This document shows positions 1 to 11,524 of a stretch of 64,000 bases of DNA, one piece after another. Where the stretch lies: the NCBI RefSeq assembly GCF_020360975.1, contig NW_025408669.1:1116001-1180000 (forward strand). Reading direction: 5' to 3'. Source of the stretch: Hirsutella rhossiliensis. Its lineage: Eukaryota; Ascomycota; Sordariomycetes; Hypocreales; Ophiocordycipitaceae. Every line of letters begins with the position of its first letter. The first letter of the stretch is position 1. The translations under genes and the position numbers were made by a program. The notes beneath the pieces are model-generated. The model saw only the letters and a list, made by a program, of their open reading frames with translations. It had not been told where the DNA came from and ran no database searches.

Positions 1-2
1 AC

Positions 3-1518
3 CTGCTCGTCGTCGGCTGCTTCTGCATCGGCACCAATCAGGTCGACCTCGACTATGCCGCCAGCCACGGCATCGCCGTCTTCAACTCCCCATTTGCCAA
101 CTCCCGCAGCGTTGCCGAGCTTGTCATAGCCGAAATCATCACCCTTGCTCGCCAACTGGGCGACCGCTCCTCCGAGATGCACCGCGGCACCTGGAACAAG
201 GTCAGCGCAAAGTGCTGGGAGGTGCGAGGCAAGACGCTGGGTGAGTGTCTTTTGCTTCCGCCTCAGCTGCAGCCCATTCTGTCGAGCCTTGTCGCACGAC
301 TTCACGTGGTCGATTGCGCGAATGGCTCGCCTCCCTGCCTTTGTCGGAACCGGATCGTGTTAACTGTGGCTGGCTGGCAGGTATTGTCGGTTATGGACAC
401 ATTGGCTCGCAACTCTCGGTTCTTGCCGAGGCCATGGGCATGAACGTTATATACTATGACGTCGTCACCCTCATGGCTCTGGGAACCTCGCGCCAGGTCC
501 CGACCCTGGAGTCTCTTCTCGAAGAGGCCGACTTCGTGACGCTGCATGTGCCAGACCTTCCGGAGACGAGAAACATGATTTCCGCTGCGCAGCTCAATCA
601 CATGAAGAACGGATCCTATCTCATCAACGCCAGCCGCGGAAGCGTCGTGGACATTGCGGCCCTGATCAATGCCATGCGGTGCGGCAAGATTGCCGGCGCT
701 GCTCTCGACGTGTACCCTCATGAGCCCGCAGCCAATGGCGATTATTTTAGCAACAACTTGAACTCGTGGGCCGAGGATCTTCGCAACCTGAGCAACATCA
801 TCCTCACTCCTCACATTGGTGGAAGCACCGAAGAGGCTCAGCGCGCCATTGGCACCGAAGGTGAGGAGGACTGCCTTGTTGCCATGACTGCATGCCCTCT
901 CCAGTTCCTGGCGTCGTCTCTCAGCACCGACTGACACGGCTCGCAGTGGCCGACGCACTGGTGCGATACATCAACCAGGGCATCACGGTGGGAAGCGTCA
1001 ACATGCCCGAGGCTCAACTCCGCTCCCTAACGCTGGACGAGCCCGAACATGCACGGGTTCGTGCTCAACCGATGCCCCGGAACAGTAGATACAACAAGGC
1101 CTGGCTGACTCGGATGGACCACAGGTCATCTACATCCACCGCAACGTCCCTGGTGTCCTGCGCAAAGGTATTGAAGGCCCGGTTGGCAACCCCGTTGCAT
1201 GCTTTGACCCAACATGCTAATGTCAACGTAGTTAATGAGATCCTCGGGGATCACAACGTCGACAAGCAGATCAGCGACAGCAGAGGCGATGTGGGCAATC
1301 ACCAGGAACTATTATCGTGAACCGCATGCACTAACCGAGACTTGGGCAGGTGGCTTACTTGATGGCCGATGTGAGCAATGTGCGGTACGGACAGATCAAG
1401 GACATCTCAGAAAGCTTAAATGCTCTTAGCTGTAAGTTTACGCGACCGGATACGACCCAAGTACTACGCTGATGCTAGCATAAACGTAGCATGCATCATG
1501 ACTCGCATGCTCTACTAG
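3..1518 (+). CDS. D-3-phosphoglycerate dehydrogenase, 3' part (5' end outside window)
   Basis: Oxidises 3-phosphoglycerate to 3-phosphohydroxypyruvate with NAD+, the first committed step of serine synthesis in the cytosol. Seven visible exons: 3-240, 381-860, 947-1056, 1125-1167, 1232-1290, 1350-1431 and 1490-1518; all introns are GT-AG and all phases agree, giving 346 residues to a TAG. The 2-hydroxyacid dehydrogenase NAD-binding fold shows GxGxxG in GIVGYGHIGSQ and the catalytic His in LTPHIGGST. The C-terminal regulatory ACT domain is readable (HRNVPGVLRK, NEILGDHNVDKQ, MADVSNVRYGQIKD) and ends in IMTRMLY. The start codon and N-terminal substrate domain lie upstream of the window. The yeast counterparts are SER3 and SER33. 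The family call is secure. Confidence 0.93.
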
Positions 1519-2819
1519 GAGACAAGCCAATGCTCCGGAGCCAGGAGGTTGCGAGATGTGCAGAGGAAAGTCAACCGACCGTCCGCACTCAACGTCGCGT
1601 CGGGGGACTGTCGAGGGACGGAGGTGCTGCTTCAACAAGAAAGAATTCGAAGAAAGGGATCTTGGGGTCTTGCGAGGCGGACAAGGCTACAGGAACGTCG
1701 AGCGCCGCTGGGCCTTGGGCTTTGCCGGCCAAGATGAGGGATAGATGGGCAGGCGTTTTCACGGTAGGTATCAACGCTGGCCATGAGGAACCAGGAACAT
1801 GTCGGAAAGGAAGCAGCGGCCGGTGGTACGGATTCCGGAGGAGGTGCTTGACGGGGCGCCGAAATTGGATGTAGGCGCATTGTTGAATGCGTTTATTATT
1901 GATCATGGAGCTCTTTGTTTTGTTTTCCCCTCAGAGACAACGCTCGGGCTTGCGCGTCTCGTACCACGACGTACGAAGGAGGCATTTCTTTTGCTCGACT
2001 GGTGACGGCGTCTGCGCAGAGAGCTATGTAGATGGGCTTGAGAAGATGCCGTCGTACGAGGAAGGACGAGACGGCTTGCAATTCACCGTCGCGTAAGACG
2101 GAGCTGCCAGTAGGTAGGTAGTCGGGAGTACCTCGCAGGTACCCTGTCCGGGCCGGCGTCTTACCATGCAGGTACGTATTGCCTGCCTCCTGGCTACGGC
2201 TGCCGGGAGAGGCACGGACATGCAGCGCGCATCGGCCAGCAGCATTGATCCCACCCAACGTCTGTATAGATACTCTGTTTCGGCTGCCCATGTGCGTGCC
2301 AGTCCAGGTCTCTGTACCTGGGTACAAGTCAGCCAGCCTCCTCGGCCCGTAAAAACGCGTGCTGGCATCATCAACATCAGTGCTCCAGCTGCTGCAGCCC
2401 CTTGCTGGCCGCCGCCGCCGCCGACACAGCACTTGACCTCTTCATCGTCGACCTCAATTTCCCCCCCCCCCCATCATTTTTTCCAGTTGAGCCGACGACG
2501 ACGGCGACGACGACGACTTGGTCTCCCATAATCTTCGTCTTGTTCCTCCTCCTCCTCCTCCTCCTCCTCCTCCTCCTCCTCCGCCTCCTCCCCCCTTCTT
2601 TCGTTGGCTTCCTCAACTCCCTTCTTCTCGGAAGCCTTCCATCATCCCCCCTGACGTGTCGTCCCATCCGCCGCCGACACCGACTCCGCGGATCGATACC
2701 TCTTGACCCACGATCCGTCAATGAATGCCTCTCGTCGGAGTTCATCCTAGTTCTCCCCCTGAGCCTCCTCTTGCACACCTCGATACCATTTCGTTTCCTG
2801 TCCCGGCAGCTTCCCCCTC
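1519..2819. other. Intergenic region and 5' leader of the myosin gene
   Basis: No supported gene is seen in these 1.3 kb. The distal half is pyrimidine-rich with poly-C (2461-2472), scattered CGACGA triplets and a TCC microsatellite, typical of a fungal promoter and 5' untranslated leader. TAGGTAGGTA-type motifs occur near 2110. Several short frames on both strands give only low-complexity or unrecognisable peptides. Confidence 0.6.
2543..2582 (+). repeat. (TCC)n microsatellite
   Basis: About 13 uninterrupted TCC units, followed by imperfect CCTCC runs to about 2595. It lies 240-280 bp before the myosin start codon, so it is probably in the promoter or 5' untranslated region. The poly-proline, poly-leucine and poly-arginine frames it creates are artefacts. 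Confidence 0.9.
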
Positions 2820-5800
2820 ATGGCATCGACCTACGATGTCGGGACGAGAGCGTGGCAGCCCGACCCTGCCTTGGGCTGGATAGCCTCGGAGCTCGTCAAC
2901 AAAACAGTCGAAGGCACCAAGGTCAAACTCGTCTTCAAGCTCGAAAATGGCGACGTATGTTATTTCTCCGCTCCGTGCTCTAGCTCGAAACCAGACCGGC
3001 CGCTGATTCTTGGGCCTTGTGCCGGCTCTCTGTACAGAGCAAGACAATCGAGGTGCCTGCCGAGGCGCTGCAGTCTGGGTCCGATGCTTCCTTGCCGCCA
3101 TTGATGAATCCCACCATGCTAGAAGCCAGCGATGATCTTACGAATCTGTCCCATCTCAACGAGCCTGCAGGTAAGCCGCCACAGAACCTGCTTGACGCGG
3201 GGAATGGGACTGACTTGTGACTTTACGTGCAGTTCTACAGGCCATCCGGTTGCGCTATCTACAGAAAGAAATCTACACCTACAGCGGCATCGTCCTCATC
3301 GCCACGAATCCATTCGCTCGAGTCGACTCCCTCTACGTTCCGGGCATGGTACAGGTCTACGCGGGAAAGCAGAGGGCCACGCAGGCTCCGCACCTGTTTG
3401 CCATTGCTGAAGAAGCTTTCATGTGCGTTGACTTGCGCCCAATGTTTGCCTGGTTGTGGTGCTGATCAAGATGTTAGGGACATGATTCGAGACAGCAAGA
3501 ACCAGACCATTGTTGTGTCCGGAGAGTCCGGAGCTGGCAAGACCGTCAGTGCCAAGTACATTATGCGGTATTTCGCCACCAGAGAATCCCCGGACAACCT
3601 TGGAGCCCGCATCAAGCGAGGTCCCGAGGCCATGAGCGAGACTGAGGAGCAAATCCTGGCCACCAACCCCATCATGGAGGCGTTCGGCAACGCCAAGACC
3701 ACGCGCAATGATAACTCGTCCAGATTCGGCAAGTACATCGAAATCATGTTTGACAAGAAGACCAACATCATCGGTGCCAAGATTCGCACATATCTGCTGG
3801 AGCGGTCACGCCTCGTATTCCAACCGCTCAAGGAACGCAACTACCACATCTTCTACCAGCTCGTGGCCGGCGCCTCTGACGAGCAGCGGCAAGAGCTCGA
3901 TATCCTACGCGTTGAGCAATTTGAGTACTTGAACCAGGGAGACTGCCCTACCATTGACGGTGTGGACGACAAGGCCGAGTTCGAGTCGACCAAAAAGTCT
4001 CTCCAGACAATTGGTGTATCAGGGGCCAAGCAGGCTGACATCTTCAAGATCCTGGCCGGCCTGCTGCATCTGGGCAACGTCAAGATCACTGCCTCGCGCA
4101 ACGATAGCGTGCTTGCCCCGACCGAGCCATCGCTCGAGCGGGCCTGCAGCATTCTCGGCGTGGACGCAGCCGAGTTCGCAAAGTGGATTGTTAAGAAACA
4201 ACTAGTCACTCGGGGCGAAAAGATTACGTCGAACCTGAGCCAGGCTCAGGCTGTTGTCGTGCGCGACTCGGTGGCCAAGTTCATATATTCGAGCTTGTTC
4301 GACTGGCTAGTCGACGTCATCAACCACAGTCTGGCAACCGAGGATGTCTTGAACCGTGTCTCGTCGTTTATCGGCGTCTTGGATATCTACGGCTTCGAGC
4401 ATTTCGCCAAAAACTCCTTCGAGCAGTTCTGCATCAACTACGCCAACGAGAAGCTGCAGCAAGAGTTCAACCAACACGTTTTTAAGCTCGAGCAAGAAGA
4501 GTACTTGAAGGAGCAGATCGACTGGACGTTTATCGACTTTTCGGACAATCAGCCGTGCATTGATCTCATTGAAGGCAAGATGGGCATCCTGTCTCTGCTC
4601 GACGAAGAGTCCCGGCTTCCCATGGGCTCGGACGAACAGTTCGTAACGAAGCTGCACGGCAACTTTGGCTCCGACAAGCAGCACAAGTTTTTCAAGAAGC
4701 CCAGGTTTGGGAAATCGGCCTTCACCGTCTGTCACTATGCCATCGACGTCACGTACGAGTCCGAGGGCTTCATCGAAAAGAACAGAGACACCGTTCCCGA
4801 CGAGCACATGGCAATCCTGCGGGCCACGACCAACTCTTTCCTCAAGCAAGTCCTCGAAGCAGCGTCGGCTGTGAGAGAAAAGGATGTCGCCTCGGCCTCG
4901 TCGAACGCTGTAAAGCCCGCTGGCGGGAGGAAGATTGGCGTGGCCGTCAACAGGAAGCCCACGCTCGGCGGCATCTTTCGATCGTCGCTGATTGAGCTCA
5001 TGAACACAATCAACAACACGGATGTCCACTATATCCGATGCATCAAGCCCAACGAGGCCAAGGAGGCCTGGCGGTTCGAGGGCCCCATGGTTCTCAGCCA
5101 ACTGCGCGCCTGCGGTGTTCTGGAGACCGTTCGCATCAGCTGCGCCGGGTACCCAACACGATGGACCTATGAGGAATTTGCGCTTCGATACTACATGCTC
5201 GTCCATTCGGGCCAGTGGACTTCTGAGATTCGCCAAATGGCCAACGCCATTCTGACAAAGGCACTGGGCACGAGCACGGGCAAGGGCCTTGACAAATACC
5301 AGCTCGGCCTGACCAAGATCTTCTTCCGAGCTGGCATGCTTGCGTTCTTGGAGAACCTCCGCACAAGTCGCCTCAACGGCTGCGCGATTCTCATCCAGAA
5401 GAACCTGAGGGCCAAGTTCTACCGACGCCGTTACCTGGCCGCTCGCGAGTCCGTCGTCCGCACCCAGTCCGTTGTCAGAGCTTATATGGCAAGGAAGCGG
5501 GCCCAGGGCTTGCGCACCATCAAAGCCGCCACCACTATTCAGCGGGTCTGGCGCGGCCAGAAGCAGCGCAAGAACTTCCTTGCCATCAGGCAAAAGATGG
5601 TCTTGTTTGAGTCGGCCGCCAAAGGTTATCTGCGTCGAAAGCAGATCATGGAGACCCGGGTGGGCAACGCCGCGCTCGTCATTCAGAGAGCGTGGCGATC
5701 TCGGCGACAGTTGCGGTCCTGGAGGCAATATCGCCGGAAGGTCACCCTGGTCCAGAGCTTGTGGCGCGGTAAGAGTGCTCGGCAAGAGTACAAGGGGATG

Positions 5801-7840
5801 CGTGAAGAGGCCCGTGACTTGAAACAAATATCATACAAGCTCGAGAACAAGGTGGTCGAGCTCACTCAATCCCTCGGCTCGATGAAGGAGAAGAACAAAA
5901 ACCTTGCGTCGCAGGTGGAGAACTATGAGGGCCAAATCAAGTCGTGGAAGAACCGCCACAATGCGCTCGAGGCGCGAACCAAGGAACTGCAGACAGAAGC
6001 CAACCAGGCGGGCATTGCGGTGGCCAAGCTGCAAGCCATGGAGGATGAGATGAAGAAGCTCCAGGCGGCCTTTGACGAGTCGACGGCCAACATCAAGCGG
6101 ATGCAGGAGGAAGAAAGGGAACTCCGCGAGTCCCTCCGGCTGAGCAACCACGAGCTGGAGACGACGAAGCAGACCAACAGTGACCGCGAAAAGGATAATC
6201 TCAGTCTTCGACAGGAGCTCGAAGCTCTCCGGGACGCCTTGGAGGTGGCGAAGCGAAGCGCGCCAATTAACGGGGAGCTTACCAATGGGGCGTCTACGCC
6301 TGCAGTGGCCACTGGCTTGATCAACCTGGTGTCGTCAAAGAAACCCAAGCGCAGGAGCGCCGGAGCGGAGCCACGGGACCTCGATCGCTTCAGCGCAGCA
6401 TACAACCCACGGCCCGTCTCCATGGCTGTGACCAGCACGGCTCATCGGCAGAATCTGTCGGGCACGACATTTATCCCCGGGGTCGATAACATCGAGATGG
6501 AGCTCGAGGGTCTTCTCGCCGACGAGGATGGTCTCAACGAGGAGGTGACGATGGGCCTGATCCGCAATCTCAAGATCCCGTCGCCAAACACGACACCCCC
6601 TCCTTCAGACAAGGAAGTCCTGTTCCCGTCGTACCTAATTAACCTAGTAACCTCTGAGATGTGGAACAACGGCTTCGTGAAGGAATCGGAGCGCTTCCTG
6701 GCCAACGTGATGCAGTCGATCCAGCAGGAGGTAATGCAGCACGACGGTGACGAGGCAATCAACCCCGGCGCGTTCTGGTTATCCAATGTGCACGAGATGC
6801 TGTCCTTTGTCTTCCTGGCCGAGGACTGGTACGAGACGCAAAAGACGGACAACTACGAGTACGACCGGCTACTGGAAATTGTCAAACATGACCTCGAGAG
6901 CCTCGAGTTCAACATTTACCACACCTGGATGAAGGTGCTCAAGAAGAAGCTACACAAGATGATCATCCCAGCCATCATCGAGTCGCAGTCGCTGCCGGGC
7001 TTCATCACCAATGAGAGCAACCGGTTCTTGGGCAAGTTGCTGCAGTCGAACTCGGCGCCAGCCTACAGCATGGACAACCTGCTCAGCCTCCTCAACAGCG
7101 TCTTCCGGGCGATGAAGGCATTCTACCTCGAGGACTCGATTATCACGCAGACTGTGACTGAACTCCTGCGGCTTGTGGGCGTGACGGCTTTCAACGACTT
7201 GCTGATGCGACGCAACTTTTTGTCGTGGAAGCGAGGTCTGCAGATCAACTACAACATCACGCGCATCGAGGAATGGTGCAAGAGCCATGACATGCCCGAA
7301 GGTACCCTTCAGCTGGAGCATCTGATGCAGGCGACGAAGCTGCTGCAGCTCAAGAAGGCAACGTTGAATGACATTGAGATCATTCAGGACATTTGCTGGA
7401 TGCTCTCGCCGAACCAGATCCAGAAGCTGCTGAACCAGTACCTGGTGGCTGACTACGAGCAGCCAATCAATGGCGAGATTATGAAGGCAGTAGCCTCGCG
7501 GGTTACGGAGAAGAGCGACGTGCTGCTCCTCCAGGCAGTCGACATGGATGACAGCGGGCCGTACGAGATTGCCGAGCCGCGGTCCATCACGGCGCTCGAG
7601 ACGTACACACCTTCATGTAGGTGGACCTAACGGCATCACGGGCAAGACGCAAGTGGCTAACAATGGACAACTTTAGGGCTGCAAACGCCGCGCTTGAAGC
7701 GGTTGGCGGAGATTGTTTCGGCGCAGGCCATTGCGCAGCAAGAGAAGCTTGAATATGCGGATGGCGAGGGCTTTGACGGGCAAGAAACCTTGGCCGAGGC
7801 GGACGAGACGAATGCCGAAGGGGCAGCAGCGGAGCTGTGA
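2820..7840 (+). CDS. Class V myosin heavy chain
   Basis: Actin-based motor that carries secretory vesicles and organelles towards the hyphal tip. Five exons (2820-2954, 3038-3170, 3233-3422, 3478-7616, 7677-7840) join to 1,586 residues, the normal size for fungal myosin V. Order: SH3-like N-terminus; motor head with P-loop GESGAGKT at about residues 167-174, switch-II region DIYGFEHF and YIRCIKPN near 670; about six IQ light-chain sites at roughly 787-929 (for example IQRVWRGQKQRK); coiled coil at about 930-1075; a Ser/Pro-rich hinge; and a globular dilute (DIL) cargo tail from about 1180. The last exon encodes a short acidic tail. ATG 2820 is the first in-frame start and gives the expected N-terminus (TRAWQPDPALGW). 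Yeast counterpart MYO2. No defects seen. Confidence 0.96.
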
Positions 7841-8609
7841 GGGCGGGCAGGCGCGCCGTCTGAGGGCCAATGCCGGGCTGCACCGTCTACTCAGATAAGT
7901 GAGTCCGCGGCTGAGGCTTCCCCTCGTCATTTTCCCACTTCTTCTTTTCATGTTTTTCGCTGTAGCGGGCGTCAAGACGCGGGCGGATCTTGGCAACGAT
8001 TGCCATGACATGTGCCACGGAGCCATATCTATTTTTTACTGGGGGGAGAGGGGGTAGAGGGCCGTGACGACGGACGGGGGAGGACAGCAGCAAACATGTA
8101 TTGGAGTGAGGCTCTTTGTCTGCAAGGTTGCACTTCCAATGCAAGCAAGCATTCGATGGGTACTGCCAGCCATGTGTGTCACGCAGCCGATTCATACCTT
8201 TGTGTCGGCACGATTATACACCTTCGACTGAGAAGTTGGCGGTCGAGGACGTTTGTGGTAGCGTGTGAATGCATCCGCGTAGGTACATACATAAGGTAGG
8301 TACCTCCCAGTACCCACCGGCAGATCATTCATTAGCTATGTAGCGTGACGCAGCAAAGCGAGTGGGCGCCTCGGTAGACGCATGGCAAACAAGGACCAAA
8401 AGCTTGCCGCCGCCTCGCTGGATGAGCCGTGGGTGAAAAGAAACGTCGGACTCTCTTCAAATTTTAAATTTCTTTCATTTCAGGTGCTCTCTTCGGACCA
8501 GGAGTGCCCGATAGTGAAAAAAGTGGCTGAACGGGAGCAGAGTCTTTATGCTCGGAAAGTTGCAGCGACGGTCAAAGCCGCGGGCGACGAGATAAATGCT
8601 TGACGCGAC
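7841..8609. other. Intergenic region between myosin V and adenylate kinase 6
   Basis: Contains a G-rich block near 8041-8085, TAGGTACATACATAAGGTAGGTACC-like motifs around 8280-8305 and an AT-rich pyrimidine stretch ending in CAG near 8460-8483 that resembles a 3' splice site. A 73-codon frame (8382-8603) ends just before the kinase start codon. It is unrecognised and could be an upstream ORF or chance. Confidence 0.5.
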
Positions 8610-9284
8610 ATGAGGCAATCACCAAACATCATCATCACCGGGACCCCGGGCGTAGGCAAGACGACACACTGCGAGAGCCTGGCCGAGAGAACAGGCTTAC
8701 GGCATGTGTCGGTCAACCAGATTGTCAAGGATCAAGAGTGCCACGAGGGCTGGAGCGACGAGTACCAGAGCTGGATAGTGGACGAAGACAAGGTGCGGAG
8801 GAGTCGACGCCCCCCAGCCGGACGCGGTCTTGCTGACGGGACACTGTTGCGCCTCAGCTGTTGGATGCCATCGAGACGGATGCCGAGGCAGGAGGCTGCA
8901 TCATCGACTGGCACGCCTGCGACCTGTTTCCGCGTAGCTGGATCGACCTGGTGATTGTTCTGCGGGTGGACTCGACGACGCTCTACGACCGTCTGAAGGC
9001 GAGGTCAGTTGTACACGGTTGAGCCCCCGGCCACGGGCTCGTTGGGCGCTAACGGGGAAGCTCTCGACGACAGAAACTACGCGGAAGCCAAGCTCCAGGA
9101 GAATCTGGACTCGGAGATTATGGAGGTGCTGCTGCAGGAGGCGCGGGAGGCGTTTGACGACGAGATGGTGATTGAGCTGACGAGCAATTCCTCGGACGAG
9201 ATGGAGGGCAACCTGGATCGCATCGAGACATGGATAAACCAATGGAGGCACGACAACAACACGACGGTGCCCGTGGGGCCGTAG
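8610..9284 (+). CDS. Adenylate kinase isoenzyme 6 (Fap7-type NTPase)
   Basis: Small nuclear and cytoplasmic P-loop NTPase with adenylate kinase activity; family members (yeast Fap7, human AK6/hCINAP) act in 18S rRNA maturation with ribosomal protein uS11. Exons 8610-8792, 8858-9003 and 9074-9284 join to 179 residues, the family's usual length. Visible: Walker A GTPGVGKT at residues 11-18, the family box DWHACDLFP followed by WIDLVIVLRV, and the C-terminal block ARNYAEAKLQEN / EIMEVLLQEA with an acidic tail. The start is the first in-frame ATG after a TGA at 8601-8603 and places the P-loop at the usual distance. Both introns are GT-AG, 65 and 70 bp. Confident assignment. Confidence 0.95.
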
Positions 9285-9583
9285 CAGCCGCCACGGCGAG
9301 AGAGAGGCCGAGGAAAAGTTGGTATGGTGTCTTGATGGGTTGAACTTGAAGCTATCGAGACCTCACTGTACGTATTCGTGTACGAGTACTTCTCTTATCA
9401 GTGTCTATCGGAGGTAGATCCCAAGTACCTTGTACACCCCTTTTCGTCGTCGAATCGGAGGGCGGCCGACCTGTCGAAGAGGCAACCGTTTCTCTCACTC
9501 TCACTGTCTCACCCAGTCTTCTCAGCCCGGCCTCGCGGCCTCTTTCCTTGAACGAGGCGCCATCGATAATCAAAACAGACACG
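9285..9583. other. Intergenic region before the ITPase gene
   Basis: A short pyrimidine-rich leader (TCTCTCACTCTCACTGTCTC-type tracts near 9490-9515) precedes the ITPase ATG. No gene seen. Confidence 0.6.
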
Positions 9584-10574
9584 ATGGACCCCTGCGTCAC
9601 CTTCGTCACCGGCAACGCCAATAAACTGCGCGAAGTCAAGGCCATTCTTGAGCCCGCCATCCGCGTCCAAAGCACTGCCTTCGACCTCGAGGAGATCCAG
9701 GGCACCATCCACGAGGTGACCGAGTACAAGTGCCGGAAAGCCGCCGATCTAGTGAGACCAACCCATTGTTGCGAACAAATAAAGACTGACACGACACACC
9801 CCGGTGCTTGTCTGCAGGTCAACGGTCCCGTCTTGGTCGAGGATACCGCCCTCTGCTTCCATGCCCTGGGCGATCTGCCAGGCCCGTACATGTAAGTCTT
9901 CCCAGCCAGCCACCCTCCTTCGCTTCTCGTCTGCTCACACGGCGCCTGCCTGCCCATAAAGTAAGTGGTTCCTGTCGGCAATTGGTCATGACGGCCTCAA
10001 CAACCTCCTTGCCGCCTACACGGACAAGTCCGCCGATGCCGTCTGCACCTTTGGCTACTCGGCGGGACCGGGCCAAAAGCCTATTCTCCTCCAAGGACGC
10101 TGCGCGGTATGTCTCGCTCCGTGCTGCATACGACGTATCCTCCCTCTTACACACGCCTTCATATTCAGGGCAAGATTGTGCCCCCGCGTGGGCCGTCTCA
10201 CTTCGGTACGCTTACCTGGCCAGCGCCAGACCTCCCGCCCTGCTGCTCCTCGTGCTGCAAATGAGGCCTAACCGCGGCCGTGCAGGATGGGATCCCGTAT
10301 TTGAGTTTCAAGGCCAAACGTTTGTTGCTCCCCCTCTCCCAGTCCCCGAGGCCCATTCATTCCCCAGCCTCTTTCCCACGCTGTTACGCCGGCTTCTAAC
10401 CGGCTCCAACGCCCGTTCAAGTGTCTCTAACTTGGTTGGCTGGTTAGATTTGCCGAAATGGACGGGCCCCAGAAGAACACGATATCACACCGCGCTCGTG
10501 CCCTAAAGCAGCTCCAGGACTGGTTCAAAGACCAGCCAGGCGCTTATCCAGTCCCTTTGCAGCGCAGCTCATGA
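9584..10574 (+). CDS. Inosine triphosphate pyrophosphatase (HAM1/ITPA family)
   Basis: Hydrolyses ITP, dITP and XTP to the monophosphate, clearing deaminated purines from nucleotide pools in the cytosol. Six exons (9584-9751, 9818-9891, 9962-10106, 10169-10205, 10286-10319, 10448-10574) join in phase to 194 residues, matching the family. Visible: N-terminal [14 protein letters not shown], the nucleotide-binding [22 protein letters not shown] spread over exons 2 and 3, then [10 protein letters not shown], and the C-terminal FAEMDG / [14 protein letters not shown] block. Two exons are very short (37 and 34 nt), and several introns could be mistaken for coding sequence because they stay open. 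It is convergent with the seryl-tRNA synthetase gene. Confidence 0.95.
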
Positions 10575-11524
10575 AGGCGCCGACGGCATTGGCTTTCATC
10601 TCACCCCATCCAGTGCTGTACGTGGCAAGCTACCTTGGCACTGCTACACAGTGTGGTGTCGGCTGATCTCTTACCGGAGGACCTCGTTCGTGATGCACGT
10701 CGATACTGGCTCAGCATTTCACTGGCTTTGAACGGTTCCATCCTCAACGAGTACCAAATAAAGCAAGCTCGGCTGGGTACACGTCCGAGGATGGAAATCC
10801 CTCTAGACAGTGACCCCACCAAAGTATTTCTGTTGAAAATAATAAATGAAGGCTCAGGGCAACTGGTTTTTTTGGCTTGCCAACCCGCATGGATCGATAG
10901 GCTCTTTGCCGAAAGCGGCATAACTCCTGAGAACCGATGCTGTGTGAAGTGCCAGATGCACTCGTCGTGAGCCCGGCTGGCCTATCTGGGCATTGGATGA
11001 GTGAGACTTGCAGAGTGTGGCCAGCACAAAGCCAGCATTTGATCATATATATTATACTTGAGGCGTTCCACGCCGAGTGAGAAGACGCCACTACGACGCC
11101 ACGAGACTTTTGCTCGCGCGGGCAACCAAGTCTACAAAATCGTACAAAGCATGTAGACTGACTACCTGGCGGCTGGCGACACGAGGCGAATCGACCCTCT
11201 CTTTCTGTCGCGACAATTACGGGGCTCCAGGTGCCGAGAACGCGTGAAGAATGACTGTCCTCCCAGACACCATCATTGTCTGCAAGATCTGCTTATTCAT
11301 CTGTGCTGACAGCTTGCAGCCTTTGACAGTACAGAGCTCCGCCACGACACGTTATCCGCGTATTCTTTGCGCGAACCCGGCCACGCACCTCGAATGGCGA
11401 GGCTCGAGACTCAAGGTTCGCAGCCTCTTTCACCTAGCGGTTACCGCGGTAGTCTAGACTACCTATCAGGGCAGACCAGCTGACCGACAACCCAGGCCCG
11501 CTCCGGCAGGTCTCTTACATCACC
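10575..11524. other. Convergent intergenic region between ITPase and SerRS
   Basis: About 950 bp between two 3' ends. AATAAA occurs at about 10757-10762 and 10841-10846, but far from the ITPase stop. A 111-codon plus-strand frame (10635-10970) has an unremarkable composition and no family I recognise. A minus-strand frame overlaps it. I see no RNA gene or repeat. Confidence 0.45.

Noticed and set aside
302..958. 218-codon antisense frame over phosphoglycerate dehydrogenase
   Set aside because: Shadow of the real gene on the other strand; composition only, no recognisable family.
1896..2432. 178-codon minus-strand frame in the intergenic region
   Set aside because: Arg/Ser-rich, no homology I recognise, overlaps the myosin leader; treated as chance.
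2402..2983. Leu/Pro-rich frames across the TCC repeat
   Set aside because: Generated by the microsatellite; they overlap the true myosin start in another frame.
4307..5827. 506-codon open frame antisense to the myosin motor/IQ region
   Set aside because: A codon-bias shadow of the GC3-rich myosin gene; no domain, and the plus strand encodes an unmistakable myosin.
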